From: an uncultured Bacteroides sp.
Lineage (GTDB): Bacteria; Bacteroidota; Bacteroidia; Bacteroidales; Bacteroidaceae
Assembly: GCF_900547205.1 (NCBI RefSeq)
Contig: NZ_URFY01000065.1
Span: 1 to 22,378 of the forward strand
DNA length: 22,378 bases
Reading direction: 5' to 3'
Part shown: positions 1 to 8,070 of the stretch, in pieces
Layout: each line of letters starts with the position of its first letter
How positions within the stretch are numbered: position 1 is the first letter of the stretch
Position numbers and translations under genes: made by a program
Notes under the pieces: model-generated
Database searches by the model: none
The model's input: the letters and a program-made list of their open reading frames with translations, nothing else
What the model was told of the DNA's origin: nothing

Positions 1-126
1 AGGAATAACAAAATCTTCTAAATGGGTAGAAAGATAGCATAGGTATTGGGCACAAATATTTTAATATATGATAGTTCATCCTGCTTAATTTACAGGTGTG
101 AGAGGGATTTATCATGGCACTAAGTT

Positions 127-168
127 CTAATTGAACTTATATAAATCTTCCAATAAATCCTTATCCAT
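127..168 (-). pseudogene. 13-codon reading frame with strong RBS, probable 5' remnant of a gene
   Basis: On the minus strand an ATG at 168-166 is preceded, 8 nt upstream, by AAAAGGAGG (185-177), an unusually good Shine-Dalgarno match for Bacteroides. It reads MDKDLLEDLYKFN and then stops at TAG (129-127). The start context looks like a real gene start, but the frame closes almost at once and I see no convincing continuation in the other frames. It may be the 5' end of a decayed gene, a leader peptide, or chance. I do not recognise the family. Confidence 0.25.
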
Positions 169-357
169 ACTCTAAACCTCCTTTTAGAAAAGCAAGATTT
201 TTATATTATTCTTTCTTTGTCATAGAGATTTTGGGTAGGAATAAATATAGAGCAATGGCGTATTCCCCAAATAATGAGTAGAAAACGAGGGCGTATAATT
301 TCCAGTATAAAGCTTATATATACTCGTAAACTTGTCCGGTAGACGGGCAAAAAGAGT

Positions 358-489
358 TGAAGTGTGGGGCAAGTTTTGCTGAGGCGTGAGCTAAAGTTCT
401 TTAAGGTGAGGGCTGAGGCTTCGTAAAGCGTGGGCTCAGGCTGCTTGAGGTGTGGAGATAAGGACGATGAAGCGTGGGCTTAAAATCAT
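358..489. repeat. Six-copy tandem array, 22-bp period
   Basis: Six consecutive units start at 358, 380, 402, 424, 446 and 468, exactly 22 bp apart. Each begins with a conserved 12-base core, consensus TGARGYGTGGGC. The core is followed by about 10 variable bases, of which the first few are often TNAGG-like. Copies 4 and 6 (TAAAGCGTGGGC and TGAAGCGTGGGC) differ by one base in the core; copy 3 (TAAGGTGAGGGC) is among the most diverged. Weak further copies may flank the array at 336 and 490. A 22-bp period is not a multiple of three, so this is not a protein repeat. Function is unknown; a protein-binding array or a variable-number tandem repeat are the obvious options. Confidence 0.8.
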
Positions 490-509
490 TGGGTTGGCAG
501 ATAAGAAGG

Positions 510-544
510 ACAGCCTTTCCGGCTCATAAAACCGAAAGGGCTGT
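510..544 (-). terminator. Probable terminator hairpin after the TonB-plug gene
   Basis: An inverted repeat has outer arms ACAGCC / GGCTGT, perfectly paired. An inner extension (TTTCCGG against CCGAAAG) carries one mismatch, around a loop of about 9 nt. It lies about 43 bp past the stop codon at 588 in the direction of transcription. Only a modest T-rich stretch follows on the minus strand (CCTTCTTATC), so intrinsic termination is plausible rather than certain. Confidence 0.45.
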
Positions 545-587
545 TTGCTGTAAACGCGGTGGATTCACCAATCAATCAATTAGTTGA

Positions 588-3239
588 TTATCTATTGATT
601 ATCCGGTGCACACGACAAACCTTTCCATTCTTATCCACTCCTTCAATAATAATTTCCTCGGGTGCGCTGCTGTCCGGAGTATAATATTCAATGGTTGTTT
701 TTCCTTCGGCATCCAGCTTCAACGAGGGATTCCAATAAATGGTGCTCCTCAGGTCTGAACGTTGTGCATCCTTCTTTTCAGGAGTATCATAAGTAGGATG
801 ATAAAATTCTACAGAATCACTGTATCCCAGTGGAATACAAGTCGTGATGCCTTGTGCCGGTCGGGCAGGAATTTCGCTGCCGTCTTTCATTGTGATAACG
901 ATAGCACCACCCGATGCACGCGAACCTAAAATGGAAGCACCTGCTCCACGGAGAATACTTAAACTGGATATATCACTGATTTGCACACTCGACAGGATGA
1001 AGTCGTAGTCCTCATATAGAACATCATCCACGATAAGGACAGCCTGTTCGGGGCTATTTCGGATGTGTATTTCGCTTCCATTCGTGATGTTCACTCCCGG
1101 AAGACGCATCACTGCATCCAAAACTGTGTGCGCTCCTGATCTTTCGAGTTGCTCACCTTCAAGTGTATAGGTATCGACACCACTGGCATATATGCTTTTA
1201 GAACTCGGCTTCGCACGATTAGCCGTGACAACCACCTCTTTCAGATTATAAACCCTTAAGCCGCCTTCCATGTAATATTGATCGCGGGTATTGAGCAGAT
1301 AATCTTCCATGAAAGTACTTGCACTATTACTGTATGGAGCTTTGTGCCAAGGGACCGGATAGTTGGGAGTGTCAATTTCAATATCTACTCCAGCAAATCC
1401 CCGCTTTGTGCGTGCCTGAACAAGGAAAGCGGTACTGTCTCGAAACGAGGTATTCACAACGAACTCTCCATTTTCATCTGTCGTTGTAGTAGCAATCATA
1501 TTCGTTTTTGGGGCTAACACACAGATAGGGCCCTTCTTCACATTGCCACCGAAGAACCCTTTTATACGTCCGCTGATGGTCTGCCCTTTCTCTATATAAT
1601 TAGTGAATTGCATCGAAGGAGCCTGAAACACATTCTTGAAATGATGTCTGCGCCACCCGTGTGTCATCATTAAGAAATCCAGTGCACGAAGGGTACGGGC
1701 ATCTTGATTCAGGAAATAATAGCCCGGATTTTCTACAAAACCTTTCAGGTCCGAAGTCAGCAGCAGGTTTGATAGGATGTTATCAGAAAGAGAATCTGTC
1801 TGAATACTCTTTCTGTCGGTGATGCTGATAGAAAAGTTACCCTCTACCGGGTTGCCCTCTATATCATTGGCGGAGATTTGCAGAGACACTTTCTCCCTTT
1901 TTCCATAGGTTGGTTTGTCGGTAGCTACTTGCCATTGATGGGCTTTTTGGTCGGGAACAAAAATCAGGCGCTCGCTCAGTGCATTGCCTTGTTGGTCGAT
2001 TAGCAGGAAATGGGTGATGCCTGCATTGAGCAGACTGTCATTCATCTTGCCGAAAGTTCTGGCGGCAGGGTCGATAGGTTTCAGGATAGAGAGTTTGCTA
2101 CGGGTATGCGCAATTAAGAATAGTTTCTCCGGCCATTTGGTCGATTCGGTTTTTTGAATCTCGTAGCGTATCTCTTTTTTGTAATGTGTCATAGACAAGG
2201 CAATGCCTTTCTGCTCCACAGCTGGAAGGTCGAACCGTTTGGATATACCGTCACTGGATTTGGCAACCACATAGTAAGTATCCGTGTTGGCTGCATTCAG
2301 CGTGAAAAGACCCATTCCGTCGTGTTCCGAACGGAAACTGGTAAGTGTATCTCCTTTGGAATTGAACAGGAAACCTTCTATTTCTCTTGAAAATCCGTCT
2401 GCCCCCTGTACTTTGAAAGCAATATTCTGATGATCGACGGCAAGCAGCGCACCTCCTTCGGGGAAGAACTTGACATCAAAATCTTGCGTAAATGCCGGCA
2501 GGTAGAACGTTCTTTTATAGATGTATTGCGGATCATCGAACTCCACTTCTATCATGCGGGTGGCAGATGGCTTTAGGCTGGGTAAGGGGATGTAAATCAG
2601 ACCGTTGTCATCGGTCTTTCTCTTGCCTTTCTCTTTCGCCTTGCCATTCTCGTAGTAACGATAACGGATGGTGGTGCCTTTGAATGCTTCTTGTACATTG
2701 TTAGCAAACTTAACTTTGGCGGTATAGTGCGTTTCGTCTTCCTGGTGGTACTCGATATGTGAAACGATGGTATTGTCGATGGAGTTGCCTATTTTCAGGT
2801 TGTGCGAATAAAAGAACTCCGGTTCGTCATTCAGCATCCAATTGGTATAAGCCCGCAAGCAATAGTCTCCAGCGGGAAGAGTGGGAGGTAGGATGAAAGC
2901 ATTATGAAAGTCCAGCGAGTCCCTGCGGATTTTCTTTCTTTCAATGATGGAGTCGGAGCGATTGATAAGCTCCGTTATGATGAAGTTGCTCATTGCATTG
3001 TCTTGGTGAGTAACGGCATTTACCAGATATCCCTTGAACCATATTTTTTCTCCTGCTCCGTAGAAAGGTTTGTCCAGATGCAGATACAACTTTTCTTTGG
3101 GAATCCCTTCCCATAAACTGAAATAGGCAACGAGCGTATCTTGCATAGTTTGCGCAGATAGCGACGGGAAGCACGTAGCCATTCCGAGAATGAATACCAG
3201 TAAGCTTCTATTGAGAGAGAAAGTAGTTGTGTTTTTCAT
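588..3239 (-). CDS. Secreted MG2-like / TonB-plug domain protein without a beta-barrel
   Basis: 883 residues. An N-terminal signal peptide (hydrophobic about 12-23, likely cut after the Ala of SLSAQ near 29) directs export. Residues about 50-150 resemble the MG2 domains of alpha-2-macroglobulin-like proteins (LHLDKPFYGAGEKIWFKG). A carboxypeptidase-regulatory-like Ig domain lies near 555-640. Residues about 665-800 form a TonB-dependent-receptor plug (EVVVTANR, then VLDAVMRLPGV, VLIVDDV, GAGASILGSRASGGAIVI). The protein ends about 80 residues later, so the 22-strand barrel of a true TonB receptor is absent. It is the last gene of a probable operon, 29 nt after the ABC permease. Such barrel-less plug proteins are common in Bacteroides but their job is not settled; transport is unlikely. 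The domain calls are my reading of motifs, and the exact role is unknown. Confidence 0.85.
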   Translation of the reverse strand: MKNTTTFSLNRSLLVFILGMATCFPSLSAQTMQDTLVAYFSLWEGIPKEKLYLHLDKPFYGAGEKIWFKGYLVNAVTHQDNAMSNFIITELINRSDSIIERKKIRRDSLDFHNAFILPPTLPAGDYCLRAYTNWMLNDEPEFFYSHNLKIGNSIDNTIVSHIEYHQEDETHYTAKVKFANNVQEAFKGTTIRYRYYENGKAKEKGKRKTDDNGLIYIPLPSLKPSATRMIEVEFDDPQYIYKRTFYLPAFTQDFDVKFFPEGGALLAVDHQNIAFKVQGADGFSREIEGFLFNSKGDTLTSFRSEHDGMGLFTLNAANTDTYYVVAKSSDGISKRFDLPAVEQKGIALSMTHYKKEIRYEIQKTESTKWPEKLFLIAHTRSKLSILKPIDPAARTFGKMNDSLLNAGITHFLLIDQQGNALSERLIFVPDQKAHQWQVATDKPTYGKREKVSLQISANDIEGNPVEGNFSISITDRKSIQTDSLSDNILSNLLLTSDLKGFVENPGYYFLNQDARTLRALDFLMMTHGWRRHHFKNVFQAPSMQFTNYIEKGQTISGRIKGFFGGNVKKGPICVLAPKTNMIATTTTDENGEFVVNTSFRDSTAFLVQARTKRGFAGVDIEIDTPNYPVPWHKAPYSNSASTFMEDYLLNTRDQYYMEGGLRVYNLKEVVVTANRAKPSSKSIYASGVDTYTLEGEQLERSGAHTVLDAVMRLPGVNITNGSEIHIRNSPEQAVLIVDDVLYEDYDFILSSVQISDISSLSILRGAGASILGSRASGGAIVITMKDGSEIPARPAQGITTCIPLGYSDSVEFYHPTYDTPEKKDAQRSDLRSTIYWNPSLKLDAEGKTTIEYYTPDSSAPEEIIIEGVDKNGKVCRVHRIINR

Positions 3240-3268
3240 GTGATGTCTTGATTTTAAGGTTTTTACTT

Positions 3269-4474
3269 CTATGCTTTATGCATCCATATGGAGATAACTT
3301 TTCTTTTCACTGCAATGATATTGATGATGGATACGGCGAGGAACAACACAATTCCCATACAGATAGCAGCCCATAGGCAGCCGGTTTCCAATTGCGGAAA
3401 AAGCAGCCGGATGCTTTCTATATAGTAACTTCGTAGCCAGGACACCAATCCGATGGATAAAAGTAGTACGACAACATTCAGCCCTACGGTAAGTACCTGA
3501 TAGGGCAATGCCACTCTCACCGGGCTGTATCCGATGAGTAACAGGCTTTCCTGTTTGGTGGTATTCTTTTGCAGTAGCAGGAAGATGCTCAGCATCAGGA
3601 TATAGAATGAAAGAATGCTGATGAATAAACCGACTCCGAGGACGATGCCTACAATGAGTCGAAGGAAATAGGTTGTCTTTCCTGCATCCAGCTTACCGTC
3701 TTCCGTCTCATAGCCTTTCTTCTGGAAATAGCTGGCAATGGCGGAATCTGCAGGGTTGCTGACTTCAATAATCAGTCGGGCAGGCTGTGCCTCCGTATCT
3801 GGAGCAAAGTTCTTGTTTGCCCACTGCATAAAGGATTCGGGAACCAGAATGGTGTTCAACCGATTGGAGAATCCTACGATATTTCCTTTGTATTGTTCTA
3901 CGCGTCCGTTGCCGCGCATCATAATATCCATTTTGATAAGTCCCATCAAGCCTTCCGAGAGTTTGGGCAGGCTGCGGCTTTGTGCGAAACCGAAATTATA
4001 CAGATTCAGATAATTGCGGGGGATAATAATAGGTATGGTACGGGATGCTTCATCGAAGTGCCATTTATCGAGTTTGATATCTACAAATTCATCGGGAACA
4101 GACTCGAAGAACATATCAGTGGAGAGGTGAATGCCCGCTTCCTGCATCCCCAACCCTGCCGAAACCTTGAACTGGGAAGGTGTGAAAGCTCCTATCGTCT
4201 TAGTGAACGATTGTTTTTTCAGGTCAGCGATATCTTCGGCGGAGAATGTATTGCTTTTTCCGACAAAAGAACCGAGTGTGCTGATCTTCTTGGTGGCTAT
4301 GATGAAGTCTTTCTTCATAAAGCTGTCTCCTTCGGTGAATACCGGAAGCACGTCTTTATAGAACTGCACACTGAGCAGCACAATCATCATGCCGAATAGA
4401 TTGGCTAAAAAGAATCCGGCTAGCTGGCCGATACTGATATGTTGGCGGAGAAGTTTCCAGACGAGAGTGTTCAT
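3269..4474 (-). CDS. ABC transporter permease, FtsX/MacB-like topology
   Basis: 401 residues. One membrane segment lies near the N-terminus (about 17-38). A large, probably periplasmic region follows (about 40-270). Three further membrane segments lie near 275-305, 322-348 and 370-395. This 1+3 arrangement with a big extracytoplasmic loop is that of FtsX/MacB/LolCE-type permeases, which usually move or release substrates on the outer face or transmit force rather than import solutes. It sits 36 nt downstream of the ABC ATPase gene and 29 nt upstream of the secreted TonB-plug protein. The substrate is unknown; the pairing with two envelope proteins suggests an envelope task. Confidence 0.8.
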   Translation of the reverse strand: MNTLVWKLLRQHISIGQLAGFFLANLFGMMIVLLSVQFYKDVLPVFTEGDSFMKKDFIIATKKISTLGSFVGKSNTFSAEDIADLKKQSFTKTIGAFTPSQFKVSAGLGMQEAGIHLSTDMFFESVPDEFVDIKLDKWHFDEASRTIPIIIPRNYLNLYNFGFAQSRSLPKLSEGLMGLIKMDIMMRGNGRVEQYKGNIVGFSNRLNTILVPESFMQWANKNFAPDTEAQPARLIIEVSNPADSAIASYFQKKGYETEDGKLDAGKTTYFLRLIVGIVLGVGLFISILSFYILMLSIFLLLQKNTTKQESLLLIGYSPVRVALPYQVLTVGLNVVVLLLSIGLVSWLRSYYIESIRLLFPQLETGCLWAAICMGIVLFLAVSIINIIAVKRKVISIWMHKA

Positions 4475-4510
4475 TGATTTATACTTTTAGTTTTAGGCAC
4501 GGATTACTTC

Positions 4511-5155
4511 TTATAAACTAAGAAAATGTTGATAAGGCAACTCGATATGCTTGCCGATGGAAGTTACGATTACTCCCGCTTCCTGTTTTCCGGCTTCGGC
4601 AATAATGAGTTCTCCCATGATGCGGCTATTGTCATCATCCAGATGGCTGATTGGTTCGTCGAGGAAAAGGAAGTCGAACGGTTGGCAGAGCGAGCGGATA
4701 AAGGCTACCCGTTGCTGCTGTCCGAAGGAGAGTTTGCCGGCCTTTACATCCAGTTTGTCGGCAATGCCCAGTTGCTCAAATAGAGCGAGTATTTCCTTTT
4801 TCTTTTTATAGCCGGTCAGGTTGTTCTTCAGTTGCACATTTTCTAGAGCCGTCAGTTCGGTGAAGATGCGTAAATCCTGAAAAAGCATACTCAATGAATG
4901 TTTTCTTAGGTCGACCCATTGCTTCACGGAGTATGCTTTGATATTGGTTTCATCGAAATTGATAATCCCCTGATAGTCGTTGCGGTAACCATAGATGTAG
5001 CTGCACAACGACGATTTTCCGGTGCCCGAAGCAGCTTCAATCAGATACATCTCTCCTTTACGGAAGACAAGGTCTTGATGCCATACGTCCGAAGTTACCG
5101 TATTACGGTCAGCAAACACTTGGGGAAGTGTTTGCTGTAGGTGAATACTTTTCAT
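4511..5155 (-). CDS. ABC transporter ATP-binding protein lacking the switch histidine
   Basis: 214 residues, a single nucleotide-binding domain of the size seen in LolD/MacB/FtsE-type systems. Visible motifs are Walker A SGTGKSS (43-49), Q-loop Q93 in LFQDLR, signature LSFGQQQR (142-149, Phe in place of the usual Gly) and Walker B FLFLDEP (162-168) with D-loop SHLDD. The H-loop, normally VTHD, reads VTSI (197-200), so the switch histidine is Ser199. The N-terminal 25 residues are also atypical. It lies 15 nt after the DUF4836 gene and 36 nt before the permease, its obvious partner. ATP binding looks intact; hydrolysis may be altered. Confidence 0.88.
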   Translation of the reverse strand: MKSIHLQQTLPQVFADRNTVTSDVWHQDLVFRKGEMYLIEAASGTGKSSLCSYIYGYRNDYQGIINFDETNIKAYSVKQWVDLRKHSLSMLFQDLRIFTELTALENVQLKNNLTGYKKKKEILALFEQLGIADKLDVKAGKLSFGQQQRVAFIRSLCQPFDFLFLDEPISHLDDDNSRIMGELIIAEAGKQEAGVIVTSIGKHIELPYQHFLSL

Positions 5156-5170
5156 ACCGTTGTAAACGAA

Positions 5171-6730
5171 TTACATACCAGCAAATTGCTTGGCAAAGTC
5201 TACAATCTGTTTGAGAGCGTTTACATCTTTATCTTTCAGGCAAAGCTCCGACACACTTGTTTCTCCTTCGGAGGTTACCGAGAGGTAAGATACTTTATTT
5301 ACCAAGTCAATGTAAGTCTTTACTTGTCTACCGCCAAATCCGGTCAACATTTTCACGACAGGCAGTTCCATTATGGCTTCGGCATTGATAGCCATAAATG
5401 CGCTTTTACCTTTCATATCCGATGCGTAAGGAGCATCTTTGACAGACTTATCGACGGCTTTACCTACATTTTTGTAGAGCAATTCGTCATTGGTAGCGTA
5501 CATCTGCTTGTCCTTGATACCGAAAAAGACATTCATACCTCTTGTCTTGTATACATATTCATCTTTACCGAGTTCAATGATGTCGTCTCCTCTCTTCATG
5601 CCCAAAGACTGCTTGTTTTTATAAAGAGCTTCGAGTGCATTGCCATTCTTTACATCGGCATACATCATGAAAGTAGGTGCGCTATTCATTGTTACGTTAA
5701 TCAATCCCGCAGAGATATCGCCATTGAATGAGCTGAACAGTTCTTTTACTTCATCTGCTTTAGAGATAGAAACTGTGTTGCGGAACTCTTTGTTTTCGCT
5801 CAACATATTGTAAAGCTCTTCTCCTTTGATGCCTGCATTTACGAACATTAAAGTTGAAGCCGGGAAGTATTTCACGAACGTGTTATTCGCTTTCCCGAAA
5901 GCTTCCTGCTGTTTTTTCAATAGTGCTTTTACAGCTTCGTTTTCGGTATAGTTCTCTGTTCTGAGGGCAATCTTTCCTTTCTCAAAGTTCAGTCCTCCAA
6001 TAACTGTAATATCTTCCAGTTTTATTTCAGCAGGCAGACTCAGGCTAGCTTGATTACGAATTTGTGCAGGGATAGCTTCCATAGAAGCGAAGAAGCTGAT
6101 ATCACTTTTCTGCTTCTCCATTTTCTGGAAAGCGCCCGATTTCACGACACTGTTGTCGGCATTCTGTTTCAGCAAGTTGGTGATAGCTTCTTTGGCTTTC
6201 TCCGTCTGTGTAGCTCCTGTCACATTGACTACCAGCACAGTAAAACTATTGAATGCAAGCAGGCTACCGCTCATTGTAGTGAAACTGTATCCGTCAGCTT
6301 CATTCACAGGTTGGCTGATTTGTTCCTTAGCCATCACGTCCAGTGATGCGTGCAGGTTATCTTCGTTGCTCACTTTACCAACCACTGTGGTGTATGGGAA
6401 AGAAGTAGAAGAGAATACATAGAACGGAGCTTGAACATCGATTCCGGATTCACTCGGATTGTTCATTACCTTTTCCAATTGCTGAAAAGTAGCAGCGTTC
6501 ATTCCGCTTTTCAGTGCTTCCAGTAGTTTTTGTTTAGCAACTTCATTCTCTTTGTCATCAAATCCGGCTTTGCTTGCCAGCGATTTCAGATTGATGGATG
6601 CAACGACCGTAGCATCAGCCGGAATCACATGAGTGTATTCCGAAGTTTTGGAACATGCTGCCAGAAAAACAATCAGTACTGCCAGTACTGAGAGTCGGGA
6701 GATCATTTTCTTTGCCATACTTATATTCAT
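5171..6730 (-). CDS. DUF4836 family lipoprotein
   Basis: 519 residues. A hydrophobic signal segment ends in a lipobox (FLAAC, Cys26), so the product is probably anchored in the envelope as a lipoprotein. The mature part matches the Bacteroidales DUF4836 family in length and in its opening (HVIPADATVVASINLKSL). The family function is unknown. Two starts are possible: ATG at 6730, or ATG at 6718 giving MAKKMISR. Neither has a clear Shine-Dalgarno sequence; the longer form is given. It lies 40 nt after rsmE and 15 nt before the ABC ATPase, and appears to head the four-gene envelope module. No promoter of the TAnnTTTG type is visible in the 40-nt gap, so it may be read from further upstream. Confidence 0.88.
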   Translation of the reverse strand: MNISMAKKMISRLSVLAVLIVFLAACSKTSEYTHVIPADATVVASINLKSLASKAGFDDKENEVAKQKLLEALKSGMNAATFQQLEKVMNNPSESGIDVQAPFYVFSSTSFPYTTVVGKVSNEDNLHASLDVMAKEQISQPVNEADGYSFTTMSGSLLAFNSFTVLVVNVTGATQTEKAKEAITNLLKQNADNSVVKSGAFQKMEKQKSDISFFASMEAIPAQIRNQASLSLPAEIKLEDITVIGGLNFEKGKIALRTENYTENEAVKALLKKQQEAFGKANNTFVKYFPASTLMFVNAGIKGEELYNMLSENKEFRNTVSISKADEVKELFSSFNGDISAGLINVTMNSAPTFMMYADVKNGNALEALYKNKQSLGMKRGDDIIELGKDEYVYKTRGMNVFFGIKDKQMYATNDELLYKNVGKAVDKSVKDAPYASDMKGKSAFMAINAEAIMELPVVKMLTGFGGRQVKTYIDLVNKVSYLSVTSEGETSVSELCLKDKDVNALKQIVDFAKQFAGM

Positions 6731-6770
6731 ATTAAAATGTTTCTAGTTATTGAGTAAGCCTTTTTCGAGG

Positions 6771-7472
6771 CTATTCTTGATTTTGTAAATTCAACGTGTG
6801 GCAAGCTACCAAAGCTGCCGTTTCAGTGCGAAGCCGTGATTTGCCCAGACTGATAGGGATGAATCCCCGTTCAATGGCTTTCTTCACTTCTTCTTCGCTG
6901 AAATCTCCTTCAGGACCTATCAGTACGAGTGCGTCCTCGCCCGGTTTCAATACGTTTTTGAGTAAAGGCTTCTCGCCTTCGTAGCAGTGGGCAATAAACT
7001 TCTGCCCTTCAAACTCCTGCGCTATGAACTTATCGAAGTCCGTCATTTCATTCAGCTTCGGAAGGCGGGCTTTGAGAGACTGCTTGATGGCTGATATGAG
7101 AATCTTCTCAATTCGTTCGTTCTTGATAACTTTGCGTTCCGAGAAACGGCAATTGAGAAAGGTCAGTTCGTCAAATCCTATTTCCGTTGCTTTCTCGGCA
7201 AACCACTCGTTGCGGTCCATATTCTTGGTAGGCGCTATGGCGATGTGCAGATGACAGGGCCAGAGCGGTTCCTGAAAGGTTGTTTCTTTAATGGATACTA
7301 AGCAACGCTTATTGGTTGCAGCGGTGATTTCTGCCTGATAAAAGTAGCCCTTACCGTCGGTAAGGGTAATTTCATCTCCGATATTCAGCCGTAGCACACG
7401 CGTGCAGTGTTGAGCCTCCTCTTCGGGGAGCTCGTTGCTTTTTTGTATATCGGGAGTATAAAATACGTGCAT
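6771..7472 (-). CDS. rsmE: 16S rRNA (uracil1498-N3)-methyltransferase RsmE
   Basis: 233 residues, the usual length for RsmE. The N-terminal PUA-like part (HCTRVLRLNIGDEITLTDG, about 22-40) is followed by the SPOUT methyltransferase domain. Diagnostic pieces are NEWFAEKATEIG (88-99), the cofactor-knot motifs LIGPEGDFSEEE (184-195) and LGKSRLRTETAAL (209-221). RsmE methylates N3 of U1498 in the decoding region of 16S rRNA, using S-adenosylmethionine in the cytoplasm. The gene starts 9 nt after the BFN/UVR gene ends and precedes the DUF4836 gene by 40 nt. The start codon ATG gives the family-typical MHxFY opening. Confidence 0.95.
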   Translation of the reverse strand: MHVFYTPDIQKSNELPEEEAQHCTRVLRLNIGDEITLTDGKGYFYQAEITAATNKRCLVSIKETTFQEPLWPCHLHIAIAPTKNMDRNEWFAEKATEIGFDELTFLNCRFSERKVIKNERIEKILISAIKQSLKARLPKLNEMTDFDKFIAQEFEGQKFIAHCYEGEKPLLKNVLKPGEDALVLIGPEGDFSEEEVKKAIERGFIPISLGKSRLRTETAALVACHTLNLQNQE

Positions 7473-7481
7473 AGCTTTTCG

Positions 7482-8063
7482 TTACTGGTTTTGATTTCTT
7501 AATTTGATTTGATCACGTATCCGGGCGGCCAGTTCATAATTCTCATCTTTAATGGCCTGGTCCAATTCCTCTTCAAGAGATAGGGTGGCGGAGCCTGTTT
7601 CTTCCTCTAAATCATCGTTGTCTATAGGGCTCTTGCGCATTTCGCCCTCTTGCGACATATGGAGACATTCCCGTTCAAGGATAGATTCATAGATAAGGAT
7701 AGGGCAGTCTGCACGTACAGCCAAAGCAACGGCATCCGACGTACGTGCGTCGATGCGGATAATTTCTTCGTCTTTCTTCAAATAGATGTAAGAGAAGAAG
7801 ATACCCTCATTGGCTTTATAAATAAGTATGCGTATCACCGATGCCCCTAATACGGCAAGACTTGTAGTAAACAAGTCGTGCGTCAACGGTCGGGGAGTCT
7901 TGACTCCTTTCAGATACAAAGCTGTTGCCTGTGCTTCCGCGGGACCGATGATGATTGGCAATTGGCGTTCACCGTCTACTTCGCGCAGCAATAATGCGTA
8001 TGCACCAATTTGCGCATGGCTATTTGTGATATTTACAACTTCTAATCTAATCTTTTTATCCAT
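7482..8063 (-). CDS. Bifunctional nuclease (BFN/DUF151) domain protein with UVR motif
   Basis: 193 residues from the ATG at 8063. Residues about 1-130 form the BFN/DUF151 domain (LPIIIGPAEAQATALYLKG, then RIDARTSDAVALAVRADCPI). An acidic linker leads to a C-terminal UVR motif (LEEELDQAIKDENYELAARI), the helical hairpin by which UvrB and UvrC bind each other. Proteins with this pair of domains are widespread in Bacteroidetes; nuclease activity was described for plant BFN proteins, but the bacterial role is poorly known. A TTG or other upstream start would run into the preceding gene. The ATG at 8063 gives the conserved MDKKIRLEV opening and falls 7 nt after the symporter stop, which indicates translational coupling. 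Confidence 0.9.
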   Translation of the reverse strand: MDKKIRLEVVNITNSHAQIGAYALLLREVDGERQLPIIIGPAEAQATALYLKGVKTPRPLTHDLFTTSLAVLGASVIRILIYKANEGIFFSYIYLKKDEEIIRIDARTSDAVALAVRADCPILIYESILERECLHMSQEGEMRKSPIDNDDLEEETGSATLSLEEELDQAIKDENYELAARIRDQIKLRNQNQ

Positions 8064-8070
8064 TATGAAA

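Larger units (their letters stand above)
1..587. other. Gene-poor left flank
   Basis: No convincing long coding region is visible on either strand. The stretch is AT-rich up to about 330 and G-rich from about 340 to 510. What it holds is listed separately: a very short reading frame with a strong Shine-Dalgarno sequence (127-168, minus), a 22-bp-period tandem array (358-489) and a hairpin (510-544) just past the end of the gene at 588. The first 120 bases show nothing I can support. Confidence 0.6.

Noticed and set aside
274..342. A 22-codon plus-strand frame starting MSRKRGRI
   Set aside because: No ribosome-binding site, no recognisable family, and length within chance expectation.
358..489. 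The tandem array as a CRISPR
   Set aside because: The variable parts are only about 10 bases, the cores only 12 and imperfect, and no cas gene is present.
6757..6772. Hairpin AGCCT/AGGCT at the rsmE stop as a terminator
   Set aside because: Only 5 bp and no T-tract; the spacing fits read-through into the DUF4836 gene.
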